A stretch of 64,000 nucleotides of DNA from positions 106,963,256-107,027,255 of the forward strand of contig OX235271.1 of assembly GCA_944472155.2 (NCBI GenBank), written 5' to 3'. The translations under genes and the position numbers were made by a program. Shown piece by piece: positions 1 through 12,889 of this stretch (position 1 is the first letter of the stretch; each line of letters begins with the position of its first letter). The stretch comes from Trichobilharzia szidati. Its lineage: Eukaryota > Platyhelminthes > Trematoda > Strigeidida > Schistosomatidae. The notes below the pieces were generated by a model. The model was not told the origin of the DNA. It did no database searches and saw only the letters and a program-made list of their open reading frames with translations.

Positions 1-70
1 CTGTTCAGTACTCCCAGGTTTTTCAGTGGTTCTCTAACTAATGTCAGCTCATGATGAAATCCTGTAACCA
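1..70 (+). repeat. 3' end of a hammerhead SINE, cut by the window edge
   Basis: It starts in the last strand of the hammerhead (CTGTTCAGTACTCCC) and continues through the family 3' body (GGTTCTCTAACTAATGTCAG, CATGATGAAATCCTGTAACC). Confidence 0.8.
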
Positions 71-1399
71 ATACGTTCTTAATTCATTTGTTCACATAGT
101 TTCTTGTGGCTAATTCTCTTTGGTCGACCAGCCAGCCCACTGGCCATTTGATCTTTAGCATAGAGCAAAGGCATTTAATCATTTACTTATAGTTTATTAT
201 TAATATAGGTTTCTTCGAAATAACATTTGTTATCCCCTAAAAGTCTTTGAACATTTATTATTCTCCATATTTCCAATTAACCTAGTTTGATGCACTTGCT
301 TTTTATTTCAATCCACTAATTCTTTGTTTCATTCCCTCTACTTACACTATGTATGACAAAGTATTACCAGCTTTTACTGGTACGCCTTTATCTGAAGGTA
401 CATGTCCTGTTAATAGCGACCATCATCTTCATTCCTTTGCGTTCCGAGTAGAACATGAAGCTCAAGCTTCAGTTTTAAAATTTCAGTAACGGCAGTGTTA
501 TTTTTCAACGGAGTGGAGTTCTGAGCCTGTATGCCCAACTTCTCATCTTTACTGTGCTTACTATCGGCTAGCAGAGGTTTCAGAATTCAAACCCGGAACA
601 CGTACATGGACCACCGACACGCGTTAATAACAATAATTCTTCAAATATTTTGAACATATAACTGTATAATCTGATGCGAAAGTTATCGGAAAGAATATTC
701 TTTGTTCTTTATCAGTCTTTTAAAACGTTTACTGAGTATCTTTCATCAATTTTTGAAAAGCTTTTAAAAGTGACCTCTTTCCCGGAGGTTTTTACTGAAC
801 AGTCAACTGACTAGTTTCTAAAAGAGCAGTTCAAAAATGAAAATAACTGCAAATGACATATAAACAAAATTCATAATCTAGATAAAAATATATGTCATCT
901 AATTAATAAGAAGAAAAAATATTTACTTTTAGTTTATCTATGTCTCTCTCTCTATAGATATGCATCACTTGCCCTTTAATTAAAATTATACTCACCTTTC
1001 GATTATATAGAAATAGTCACCATCTTCACCTTGACGTATAATTGTTTGACCTTTAGTTACAGGTGTCTCCTTCATTGCATCGATTACCCTTCTAAGTTGA
1101 TTCTAATTATCATTTTGTTGTTTCATCAAAATAAAAATAAACAAATATAAATTAAAAAAGGGAAAAGGGAAGAAAAAGGAGAAGAAAAAATTGGGATTCA
1201 CTAATAGTGAAGATAGCAACATCAGTAATATAAAACAGATGAGAAGATTAAAGAAAATGACACAAATAAACTAAATCATCACGCTTCACTAAGTGGATCA
1301 AAAGTTCATATATCTACAAGAAATGTCGTTAATTTTTTTTATAATTCATTTCAGTTTATTCAATATAGAAAAAACTAATGACAAAAATTGAGGCGAATT
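71..1399. other. No gene recognised
   Basis: AT-rich sequence; nothing beyond short chance frames. Confidence 0.6.
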
Positions 1400-1565
1400 C
1401 GTTCTATTCAAGAGTTTTCAGATGGATGAACACGCATCTCAGAGAGCAATTGTATTTACAGTGGCGCTCAGACTCAGAACTTTCGCTTCAAACACCAAAG
1501 CATTATCCATTGGGCTCACATCGACACGTATGAGATGCAAGGAGTGTTAGTTGTTACTGACTCAC
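1400..1565 (-). repeat. Old SM-alpha-like SINE fragment
   Basis: On the minus strand the sequence gives CCCAATGGATAATGCTTTGG, like the tRNA-headed part of the 10.6-10.9 kb SINE, then TTCATCCATCTGAAAACTC where that element has its hammerhead. It is heavily diverged. Confidence 0.4.
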
Positions 1566-1656
1566 ATTTATGATCCCCACTTGTAATAATCATATTTCAC
1601 TGTTGACTCTTAGAGCAGATGGTGTGTTTGGCATCATTTCTGTATTTTTGTCTTCA

Positions 1657-2055
1657 CTAGCGACTGGCCCTATTCAGGCAGTTACCTGGGGTTCTAGTGG
1701 AAAGCCGTGACCAGTAGGATATGGCAGGTCGAAGGTGAAGCAGTAACTCATTGAAGAAGACATTGCGAAGTGGTCGCGCTATGTCATGAATTGGCAGAAG
1801 TTGGAATTCATAAAGTGGCCATTGGGTCGGGTCCCAGTGGCTCAATGGTCTACGAGCTCGCTAGCCTTGCAGCTGGAAGGTACTAGTTTCGAACTATGGA
1901 GGTGTGTGCATGCTGATGAAGAGTCCCAAACTAAGACGAAACAGCTGTCCAGTACTCCCAGGTTTTTCAATGGTTCTCTAACTGATGTCAGCTTATGATG
2001 AAATCCTCCTACCAATCAAACAAAATCCCTACAAAACCAATACTTGAAAAACAAT
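1657..2055 (+). repeat. Hammerhead SINE, full-length copy
   Basis: It has the complete unit: 5' body (CTAGCGACTGGCCC), the GAATTGGCAGAAGTT block, a tRNA-like head with A-box-like TGGCTCAATGG and B-box-like GTTTCGAAC, the hammerhead region at 1906-1965, and the 3' body to about 2055. In the ribozyme core the invariant first C of CUGANGA reads A, so self-cleavage is unlikely. The local open frame (MNWQKLEF...) is not a gene. Confidence 0.85.
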
Positions 2056-3599
2056 TATCTTTGAAATTTGCAGTAAGATTTCTGAAAATCGAATTCCTTA
2101 ACTCCTGAACTCCAGAGCAAAAACACTAATTTATCGCCTTGATCTTGCTTAAACCTTTTACAGACCTGATCCTCCCACTAAATGTTTGCCTTTGAGCTAT
2201 ACTCATGCGTCAAAATTCGACATGCCTTATGAAAAAAGGAAGAAAGTAAGCAGATGTATAACTCTGTAACAGTCTAGATTACCACTGCAAAATGCAGAAT
2301 GCAGCCAAGTAGATGGTAAAGAGCTATTAAATAGTGATGGTCAGTCCATGAGAAACGTAATTAAGGATTCCATATAGGTGATTCACAATAAATGATAGTT
2401 CATGAAACTTTATTTTCTGCTTTTTGCTAAACCCTTCTTACCACCTCTGAAAAACATTTCAACACTCTGTCTACTCACAAGTGAAATAAGTAGCTAAATA
2501 CTTCATCTTCTGTCTACCAGATCTGAAAGCGAAAACGTCTATGTAAACTTCATATTTAGACAAGGTGTTGCTTGTAAGTGAACTGAAGCCCCAAAACGTA
2601 CAAAAAAATCAATACCTTAAGTAAAGAACTGAGCACCTAAATTATTTTGATCGAAAAGGAAGCAGGCAGTGATAAATTAGACTGAAAGATCTACGAAAAT
2701 CCTATAGACAAACCCTAAATTATTGAATTTCTCTACTCACTTGACCTTCGTAAACTGCATATATGTGATGGGGAAACATGGATTTTGACAGGTACCTTTT
2801 TCTTGAAAACACAATGGGTTTATATCGATAGATATTTTAGTAATATACTCAAGTGGAAACACAACAGTTTCTTCAAAATTCGTTAAACTTGATGTCGGAC
2901 GGATAATTGAGATTTTGAATACCTGTATCACTTAGTTATTTAGTTCCAACGCATAGTTTAAACTTAATAAAATGATACTAATAGTGATGGAATTCGCTAT
3001 TACTAACAAAGGTGATAACTACACTTAGAAATGCTGGTGACCTTTCAATAGCGTATTGATTATATTTCTGATGGGGTGTGATATTAAAATTGTTTACTGG
3101 TAAACAAGTATTGATAATTTCATAAATCTGATCACATTGCACCAAGTTATGCTGACAGTAATATTCATGATAATAGCGATTGAAACACTTAACCAGCTTT
3201 GACCTTGGTTAGAAAATATTTGTCCAGAATGTTGTTCTATATATGACAATCATGCTAATACTATTCGATTCAAAATAAATTTTGTTTTAAACTGAACAGT
3301 TAAGTGCTTAGATTTTAAGGATACCTCTAAATATGTGCTAAGCAAAAAGATGCATCTGTATGGATTACATTTCACTAAACAGTAATAAGTTTTCAAGTTG
3401 ATCACACACTAACAACAGGACATTAGAATTAGTTCAGACCGATGAACTTCATTGTTTCTTCCTCTGGTTATGTATGTTTGAACTACACATATGGATAGTG
3501 AGCATCACTTTGTAAAGCTACATTCCAATAATTTGAGGTTATTAAATCAAAGCTTACTCATTATCTAAAAGGTAGAACGTTTTCTGATGTACTTGACTA
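2056..3599. other. No gene recognised
   Basis: AT-rich sequence without a supported ORF, repeat or RNA. Confidence 0.6.
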
Positions 3600-4260
3600 G
3601 TTTGCGAAAACTGTGGACTACTACTGAAAGTGTCACAGGTAACAGTGATGTTACGGTTGAAAGCTGCTACCTTGACGTGGTGGTCGGGCTTGAACACCCG
3701 ACCGAAAGCTGCTACCTTGACGTGGTGGTCGGGCTTGAACACCGCAATGACCCAACAAGCTATACTGGCTGAGACTTATGTCGCTTGAGGTCTACATCCA
3801 GAAAGGTTGTTTGGATAGCGGTTAGACAAAAAGCAGTTACCCAACCCAATGCTATGACTCAAAGTAAATCACAAAATATCATGCCGGATCGGTCGGGCCC
3901 GGATTAACAACGACCGCGCTTCCTGCTGCCGTGTCACAGGGCAGAAGTGATAAATATGCTACTGAGACACACCAAATGAACAAGAACAAACAAAAACAGG
4001 CCGCGTGTGACCGGCCTCAAGCAGTTGTCCCCTGGGCTCTGAGGTCACGCAACCAACTTCCACGGTGTGGGCAGCCGGGAAGTAACAATCGCCCTCACAA
4101 TCCGAAATGCACGCAAAACCTCTCTAATCCTCACTCATCTTTGTCTTCATCTTCATCTCTATTATTTTGCCTTCCTTCTACTAATGCAACTCCTCTACTT
4201 GACGGCTCTTCACTTCCTCTTCACTCTGTGTGCACTGAAAACGATGGAAACGGTTGAAAA
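3600..4260. repeat. GC-richer repeat-like block with a 45-base tandem duplication
   Basis: GAAAGCTGCTACCTTGACGT... occurs twice (3659-3698 and 3704-3743, period 45). The block then runs through GGTCGGGCCCGGATTAACAA and a Ser/Asn/Gln-rich open frame (3931-4257). Base composition differs from the surroundings. It could be the 5' region of a retroelement; no motif proves it. Confidence 0.45.
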
Positions 4261-6663
4261 CGTCGTAAATGTGATAATAGTCAATTGTCAACAATTGTAT
4301 TCTTGGTCATTACGCAAAATTATATTTAATCAGACATTGTTTTGTAACTAGTTTTAAAATAACCTCCTCTAATCAATAAAAGACATCGGAGACTATGTAA
4401 TACGTATAGAATGATATTCATGACACTCATTTAACTCCCACGGATAATTTGATAGTGTATAGAACTCTAAGGTTGGTATTAAAAAGGCCTCATTTATGTC
4501 ATAAAGCACTTTAGAGTGTAAAACATTTTATAAAAAACCTAATAGAATAGTAGACGTGAGCGGGTAGGTGTAACACTTACTTCATCCAGTGATCGAAATA
4601 TAAAAATTTGTTTCACGACAGACATTAAACGAAGTTTTTGAGCCACAGACTTTGGATAAACAACAGATTCCAAATCAGTTAGTGTAGCTGGATTGATACT
4701 TTCAGATGCCACTTAGATAATGAAAAGAATAGAAACAATAATGATAAAATAATTATTCAGTAATGAAATTTTATGTTCTAAGGACTAACTTTCTCTAAAG
4801 CTATAAATAATCCTTTAAAAATGACAGAAATAATAATACCATCGATAGAATGAAATGTTGTTACATGAAACTATATGAACAACCAGACTTTTCATTGATA
4901 CCAATAAAGGAGGATATGTCATGAACTTATTTACCGAATGCAAATCAACCACCTCACAAGAAAGCTATGCAATAAACATGGAAAGATAAATTTTCCATCT
5001 CCCACTGAAAATTATACCACTGTATGTACACAGAAAACTATTCAGGCATAACCGATCAGAAATGCACAGATTAAGGTAGGTCTATGAATGAAACTGACTG
5101 AAAAACGCTTCTACAAGTTCTCATTCTGCTGATAAGAAACTAAAATAGGTGTACAGACAGTACACAAATTTCATTTAAATAACCTAAAGGAATAACTATC
5201 ATTCATGCTAAGACCTCATACATAATGTTAATTTGGCAGAAAACTGAACCATTCGCCAGTCAAGAAAATCTGCCTGAAACCATAAGAATTCTTATAATAT
5301 TTACGAAATGGGACAAAAACTGCTCAAATGAGTGTCTATTTTTGTTCTTCAGTTTACGTAAGTTGTCTGTACGTTCTACTTTACAAGTTAAGGATAAGAT
5401 CACCTAACCTCTATTTAGCATGAATACATAAATCAGAATCAGCAATCGATATTAGATATTGTAAGAAAGGAAAGCCATTTTGAGAACTCTAAAAGAACAA
5501 ACATAATCCTAGTTCACCCAGGCAAAAGGAACAGAAGTCGCAGCAATAAATCGGTCCAACTACATCGAATTATACGAATCATTCAACAGCGAGGAAGCAA
5601 ACGAAAGTGCAGAAAATCTTCTTAAGAGATTACTGAAGAAAATGACATATGATTAATGCATAACATTACAGGTGTATATGCACGCAAAATCATGCAGCTC
5701 ACCTATTCCAAGGTCATACGGATTACCTAGTGAAGGACATCCCGCTTCACTCTAGCATTTGGTCGCTAAATAATTGACAGATATCTTCGAACCCTTACGG
5801 ATATTTATGGCAAGGAACGGGCTTGAAGAAAACCTTTGATTTCTGTCAAATCAGTAAAATATATCAATATGTTGAAAATACAGATGCTTTCCACAGACGT
5901 TACCATAGATGAGAATGTACGCTTCTTATGTGATCACATAAATTCAGACAAGCTTAAGGAGTTACGTCAGAGTAGTCGTATTAAAAAACAGACGGTGTAC
6001 CTAAAAGGTCCCTCTAGACCCACTTCCGCATGATTCTTTAACGATCACTTTGCAGATAACATATTCAATCGCCTAATCATTTAACCTCATATTTAGAAAT
6101 GCCATAAAGTTTAGATTTTCATCATCTGTGACGAAGAATTTCAATAAGGAAATTTCATCAGAGCTTTTAGCGCAGGTAATCCTCCTATTAAAAAATACTA
6201 CGAAACTGGAATCGAACCTGACATTTCAGTTGGTATATGCACACCTTTCCTAACCCTAAAGCCAATGATTTTTATGGTCCATTTTCCATTTATTTTCTTT
6301 TCGAATTTTCATGTTTCATGTCTAAAGTCTCGAGGTAATTAAAACCTCCACGCATTTAACTTATTATGTTTAACTTCATCTCCTTGACTTATTGATTCAT
6401 GTTTACTCTGCCTGCTACTTACAGCTGAGAGTTTTTGAGTCGGGTTGTGTTTTAAAACTTTTGAGAAATATTGACCGTCTAATGAGTTTGTCCGATAATT
6501 CGGTATTGCTAGTGAGTCATCTTTTAAGATAGAATTTGTTTTCATAAGTTGAAAGAAAAAGGATTTAATGCTTATTAAAGCAGACAATGTTAGGGTGTTT
6601 CCTCTTGAAAATCATAAGAAAAATTTTAGATAATTCTGAATAAATGTGACTTTTGATTTTTTC
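4261..6663. other. No gene recognised
   Basis: Short chance frames only (5836-6033, 6339-6587), with no motif or convincing splice signal. Confidence 0.55.
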
Positions 6664-7988
6664 ATCCTGGAGAGAATAAAAGATGTACTGGATACAGAAC
6701 TCTGCCTGCAAGAACAATCTAGATTCAGAAAAGGCCAATCATGTGCTGATCAAATTGTAACTCTAGGTATCATCATCGAATAAAGCATAGAGTGGCAGTC
6801 AAAACTCTACCTTAACTTCGTCGACTTCGAAAAGGCCTTAGATAGCTCAGAGTTGACTGAGAAGTAATTTGGAAACTACTTCAACACTACGGCGTGCAGC
6901 ACCCCAAGTCTTTATCAACCTTATTCAACAGCCGGCTACATGACAATGCCACGTGTCAGGTGATCCACAACTGAAAACTCAGCGGGCCGATACAAATGAA
7001 TAAAGCAGTAAGACATGCTGATTGCCTATTATCGCTGATGATATTCCTAATTGTGGTGGACTAGATCATGCGTCAGACTGTGCGTGGGGAGTGAGAAGAC
7101 AGGAATACGTTGGACCACAGATAAGAAGACTCTAGAAGATCTGAATTTCACGTGTGGATGGTTTGTGTCTAGTGTCATACGAACTCGAACACTTACAGGC
7201 GAAAAGCAACAAACTGGCTGAAGAAGCAGCGAAGACAGGACTCCAGGTAAACATAGAGAAGACGGAGGTGATGCAGATAACCACGCACCAACACCACCAC
7301 CAACAACAACCAACAGCAGTAACCACCATCAACGGGAGAGATTTAACGGAGGTTACTTCCTTCACTTATCTAGGAAACATCGTTTCAACTACAGGCGACC
7401 ACACGAAGATGTCAAAGTCAGAATTGGAAAGGCGAAATACGCCTTCATCAATATGAAACCAGTCTGGAAATCATCTACACTCAGCATAAGGAACAAGATT
7501 CAGATTCTTAACCCCATTGTCAAGTCAGTTCACCTATATGGGTCAGAAACTTGCTCAGAGAGTCACGAAAAAGATTTCAAACAGGTTGCAGAATTTTATC
7601 AACAACTGCTTTCGCTGGCTCCCTACTGAAGATCAAATGGCCGGCTAGAAAGAATTAGTAACAAGAAAATATGAGAACAAATGAACCAAGAATGTATCGA
7701 TCAACAAATATGCAGAGGAACATGGAGGTGGAGTGGGAATATGCTGTGGAGACAGTCGAATGACATCGTGTGCGATGCAGGCCATCACTCGAGTGGAACC
7801 CTAGTGGGAAACGGCGAGTTGGTCGTCGGTGCGAGGGTGACATGGAGGAGATCGTGTGGCGAGGAGGAGATGAGAGATTATGGGCAATTGTGGGCCTAGC
7901 TGAAGAGGACAGCAGAGAATAGACCAAAGTGGAGATGTCTTGTCGAAGCCACATGTTCCACTAGGCACCCAAGGGAACAATAATAATT
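6664..7988 (+). mobile_element. 5'-truncated RTE-clade LINE copy, decayed
   Basis: The sequence matches the reverse-transcriptase to 3'-end portion of the 39.5-42.7 kb element: the HILERIKD-type start, the YLNFVDFEKAL block, VIHN, and the 3' end AGGCACCCAAGGGAACAATA. Multiple frameshifts and stops; only short frames survive (for example 7154-7456). A CAC/CAA-rich tract at 7285-7325 corresponds to the poly-Gln region of the better copies. Confidence 0.85.
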
Positions 7989-9549
7989 TGATTTCGTGCA
8001 TGTGTAAAACGCTGAAATGTGGATGACATTGAAGTAACGGTTTCGTCAGCCAAACACAAACTCTAATAGTCGACAATTTAAATAGGCATATGTACATGTA
8101 GGTCCTGGAAACTGGGAGAAGAAACATTCATAACAGAAAAAACTCCTTCAAAGAATAATTTAGCGAGATGAAATAAATACAGGAAGCTTTTAATGAATCA
8201 TTTTTTAAATAAATTGACACTGAAATAAGAACAACAAAGAAGAAAGTCAATGATTAAACTGTAATGAGAGTTTGAAAACAAAAATTCTTATTTATGTACA
8301 AAACACTATGCACTATATTTTGTCGTATTTGTCAGATATGCCATGCGGTAACACACAATTCATGATTAGTTTCTTTCATCACACGGCTAAAAATGATTTG
8401 TCTATTCTGTCTTTTTTTAAAGAAAAACCTTCATCACAAATGAAACAGGTTCTAACTTACTTCTATTGTTTATTCGACAGATAATTCTTCCGTTACCAAC
8501 TCATTTTCCACTCTAAATATTACTGTCACTGGTGTTTTGTTTCATACTATTTCACAGTTACCATTGTATGGATTCATAAGATTGCCCCTTTTTCAACATC
8601 CCTATTTTTTGTTGTTGTTAAGATGCATCATACTAGACTTAGTTAAGTTAATTTGCCTCAATAGTTTATCTTACCCTTTAGCAATAACTTGACGTATTTA
8701 TTTAACCTCACACTATCATTGAAACTCACGAAAAACAAACACTACTCATTAAATTGTATAATTTAGTTTCATGAACTTTATCTATTAATTTTGAGGTCAT
8801 ATGTATTGGTTAAGGCGGTGATAACGTAGGTCAACAGAAATAATTCACTTAGTATGAATGAACGTTTTTCCATAACACTTGATGTTGAAATGATGATTGA
8901 TGATAATAATACAATGTTAAACATATTCTGAGACTTTTTAGACAAAAAAGTTAAAAGCACTACACCGCAGGTGTTTCAGAACAGTACCACTGATGTCAGT
9001 CTGGAGACCAGCTTTAGTGTTGATTTGTGAGTAAGTAGGTTTATCACATTCTTCACGAGCATTTGCAAGGAACTATTCCTGAATCCAGGAAAATAAAGAT
9101 ATCCGAATCAATTTTTGTCTAATTAACTGATCAGTAATCTTTAATTTTTTGGTTAGACTGTTGGTTGGAGTTGAGAGGACACCTGATAGTTTTGTTTATG
9201 GGTGTTATATGAAATTAACTTCACTAAAAAGTGACTAATTAAAACAGTAGAAGGTTTTTAACTTCAAAACACTTCACAGAACAAACTGCATTAATGATCT
9301 TAGTTTACTGGCATTATACTGTGCATATCAAGCTATTTTCATCTGCTGTTGTCTGAACTATTTCATTGAATCATGAAAAGAAATATTACGATTCATTCTG
9401 GTCTTTTACCTTCGAAACTATTGAATGAATACTAATAATTACTTCATTCTAAACTATTTCTGTCATTGCAAAAATATGAGTTTTATCATACAAAGTAATA
9501 ATGAAATAAATTCTTGGTTTTTTTTCAAATGTGTGTTTAGCTATTCTGC
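7989..9549. other. No gene recognised
   Basis: AT-rich, with short chance frames. Confidence 0.6.
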
Positions 9550-9870
9550 TTTTAGGTCGGTTTGCATTTCCCCTTGACTGATTTCTTCGGACCGAAATGC
9601 TTGTCTCTGTCAGCATATCGCCTTCTAGTATGGATGCTTTGATGATGTCTTGAGACTAACACGACGCTGTTTTAGCTGATAGTGACTAGCAGTGGAATAC
9701 AGGACGATCACTTAATCCCATTCAGGGCTCATTAGCTGGATGCACCTTCATTCCCAGTGAGTGATGTTATACCGATTGAGACTCGAACCTTGCGCCCATC
9801 CTTCTAAACTCTAAAGAGTTATCTACAAGGCCTCAAGAGCCACCTCTTGTGCAATATGTCTCAGTTATTA
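9550..9870 (-). repeat. SM-alpha-type SINE with a degenerate hammerhead
   Basis: Read on the minus strand: a tRNA-like head (AAGGTTCGAGTCTC as B box), then GTGCATCCAGCTAATGAGCC, ATTAAGTGATCGTCCTGTAT and TCCACTGC. The last blocks are colinear with the well-studied S. mansoni hammerhead (CATCCAGCTGATGAGTCCC ... GTCCTGGATTCCACTGC). The GAAA of the core is lost, so it is presumably inactive. Confidence 0.75.
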
Positions 9871-9894
9871 TTCTTGTTTTTTAGGTTAGTTGGT

Positions 9895-10005
9895 GTTTTA
9901 AACAGTGGGTGTTGGGTTCGAGTCTCAGCGAGTGCAATAGCACTCATTAGGAAGGCATGCACATCTAGCTGACAAGTCCTAAATGGGGAGAAATGTGTTT
10001 AAGTA
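9895..10005 (+). repeat. SM-alpha-type SINE fragment
   Basis: It contains the B-box-like GGGTTCGAGTCTC and, 50 bases on, CACATCTAGCTGACAAGTCC, a degraded hammerhead 5' half (CATCCAGCTGATGAGTCC). It lies head to head with the minus-strand copy just before it. Confidence 0.6.
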
Positions 10006-10639
10006 CTTATTCAAATCAAAGGATCGAAAATTTCATTATGTATCTGTCAAAAGGTTTGCACATAGTATGATTAATTTATAGAAAAGTAGAACCACTTACC
10101 ACTCTGACGACGTGAACCTGTATAACCCATGCGATCTGTAAATAAATTTCATGAGAGAAGAAACACTGTGAAAGTATATTTAATGTGTAAGACATTAAAA
10201 CACAAAATAATAATGACAAAAAAACAAAACGGAGCACATTATTAGGAATAAAATGTCTTTCGTCATGCAAATGAATACCAGCTTTAAAACTAAACAACTG
10301 CTAAAAGAATAAACTGCTAAATGCAGGCAGTACTTAAAAGTTTCTCGTTTTAAATAAACACAAAAAATCAATAACATCTGTTCCCACAATTTCAGAAACA
10401 AAAATATGCCGAATAGACAATAAGTGTTAAACAGTATTGGAAGCAACAACAGTCTAAAGAAATGAAGGTGTGATGGAAGCATTCAGTTAATTCGTTCAAT
10501 TGAAGCTGATCAAATTCAACAGTTAGTTTGAGAATATAATATAAGTACACAGTAGACCTGTACACTAATCATCATTTTAAATACGTATAAAGAACTTCAC
10601 TCAACCTTTGTAAAATAGTATAACAAACATATTGTAAAT

Positions 10640-10935
10640 TGATAGATGGCGAGTAGCTATGGTATCCAAGATGCGCATTGCATCCTATTTGGGACTCACA
10701 AGCTGAGTGAGAGATGTCATTTCTGGTGAGGCTCGAACCCTGCACCTACCATTTAAAGTGCCAAAGCACTATCCACTAGGCCACTTGGACCATGATAGCC
10801 ACCTGTTGTACATCGAGTACCAGTTATCATTTGTTTAACTTAATTTTGCATTTCCCGTTGATTGATTATATTGAACTGAAACGTTCTATCTCTGCTGACA
10901 TGTCGGCTTCTACTACAGTATAACCTGAGCCAAAG
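10640..10935 (-). repeat. SM-alpha-type SINE, near full length, degenerate hammerhead
   Basis: On the minus strand the head has TGGCCTAGTGGATAGTGC (A box) and GGGTTCGAGCCTC (B box). Then comes AGCTTGTGAGTCCCAAATAG and GATGCAATGCGCATCTTGGA, matching the S. mansoni hammerhead except that the core GAAAC reads GCAAT. It is probably inactive. Confidence 0.75.
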
Positions 10936-11993
10936 CATTCGTACTAGGGTCCGACGAGATCACTTATGTAATGTGTGCAGAGTGGAAATATGATTTAATA
11001 TAGTTTTTTTCGCTATACCTTCAAAATGAAATTCTTTCCCACTAGAACATTGTGTTTATTCCCTGTTCGAAACAAAATTTTGTTAATCTCAACTGTAAAA
11101 TTTCCGGAAAATAAAATCGTTTACGCGGGAGACATCAAATACACACGTGTTTCACTGACATATCATGTAATATCTCCGTGTAGCTGTCTGATGGCGACCA
11201 TAAGTATTGGTCGCATCTTTTGGAAATTCATATCCTCTTTCCAAAGAAGAACCAACAACCAGATTGTCAAATTTTTTAAAGCGGAAAAGAATCGTCGAAA
11301 TATAAGACGGGTGGACCTGTGGATTATATTACTAAATTTGTGGCCAGTACACCCAACTTTATCCTCAAGTAAATATGTACTCTGATATATAATCCTGACT
11401 GATAACCGTAACATGCTGCTTGAGTACTTTTTATTACTTCGGTTTATTTTCATATCAGATTTGAAATAAAACAGATGGAAAGTGAAAAATTATGTTTTCT
11501 ACATCATTTGTATGAAATTAATTTGAATAGTTCTGAATAAACTATATATAAAACTATAAATTTAGCCAGAAGGGACATTAATCACCCGCTTCCTCGTTTT
11601 CTCAACCACATTTTCAAAACTACAAGGGTTTTGGCGTCAGTTTTAAATAATACAGTAATATCGATCAAGTTTTGAGGAACATACGGAACTTCTACGTAGA
11701 TTTCTGAAATGATTAGAATAGAATGAGTTTATTCTCATGAACTGAGAGGAGACGAGTTTTCTCAGTTCATCACCTGATTATTATCATTCACCAGTCACGT
11801 GTTTCTATTGCAATTTAAATAACAATATGACATCTTTCTGACAAAAAGTAGCATGACATTCGGTACTATTTTTGTAGTGTGTACTACTCACAACAGATAT
11901 AAGAATCATATGACTTGACGTCATCCGAAAGTGCCACTGTAGCTGAAAGGCAAAATAGAGGGTCGGAACGTTTAAGATAACCTAACAAGTGAT
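10936..11993. other. Unassigned interval with one 119-codon frame
   Basis: The frame at 11026-11385 (plus) overlaps a 96-codon minus frame. Neither shows a family motif or convincing splice borders. Confidence 0.45.
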
Positions 11994-12467
11994 ATGGCAT
12001 GGAGAAACGAGCACTTTTCACACATAATGGCAAGTATTATCTGCAAACAGTTGAATGAATGTAAATTTTATTGTTTCGTCACCTCCAAATGCGTTAACCA
12101 ACTTACATATACGTGCCAAAGTACATATATTGGAAGAAGAGAGAGAAGAGTTATTGTCCGCATAGCTGAACACATACCAAACAACCTGATACTAAAGGGC
12201 CCAGCAGCATTAAACAGCGCGATTGAATGCCATCTGCTAGACACTGGCCATGATGTGGACAACCTGAAGGCGTTCAAAATAATCAGCAGACAAAAGAAAC
12301 CTAGCCTGCTTCGTTTCGCTGAGGCAAGCCATCAAACGGCTAAAACCAAATCCATGTACGCAGAAAGAGACAGTGATGAATCTTGCACTGCATTGGTGAT
12401 AACAAAGCATACAAATTTCACCACTTCATCTTCTGTCCTGTTTAGAAACCTTGATTTTTCCGTCTAA
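11994..12467 (+). mobile_element. Penelope-like element C-terminal fragment (GIY-YIG endonuclease)
   Basis: A 157-codon frame contains YTCQSTYIGRRERRVIVRIA, then NSAIECHLLDTGHDVDNLKAFKII. This is the YIG-R motif and the following conserved histidine region of Penelope-like GIY-YIG domains. The 5' part (reverse transcriptase) is missing. Confidence 0.75.
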
Positions 12468-12889
12468 ACATGACTCACCCTACCCCCTTTTTTGTCTGTT
12501 GTATAAAATGTGTTTTTCCGTGGTTACGTAACTCATTACTTTTTATACTCCTTCTAGTTAAACTTTGTTTCTACCCACAAAACATCTGTTGAACTCTGTC
12601 CTTTTGTTTCCAAGATTAATCATGCAATGCTTCTAGAAATAGTCGTTCCTTTTCGCTGTTAATTATTTAACAATTTACATCATTCCTGACCAATGTTAAT
12701 CTTAGTTCCAATCAATTACTCCTTATCATTGTAAAGAAGTATGTTCAGATCTTTAATTTAATTCACAATTTTGGTATTGTTCAGGTTGTAACCAGTTGAG
12801 AAGAATCCATGAAATAATTTTTTTTAAATGAGGTCAGATTATCCTTGTACATTCGTCGTTCTTGCTTTATTCAAATACATCAATATTCT

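Noticed and set aside
7047..7365. Overlapping minus-strand frames
   Set aside because: They are antisense shadows of the RTE copy's CAC/CAA-rich region.
10195..10482. 95-codon hydrophobic minus-strand frame
   Set aside because: Phe/Leu/Cys-rich text typical of AT-rich non-coding DNA; no splice context.
11026..11385. 119-codon plus-strand frame
   Set aside because: No family motif, overlaps a similar-length minus frame, and lies in an unremarkable interval; kept only as unassigned.
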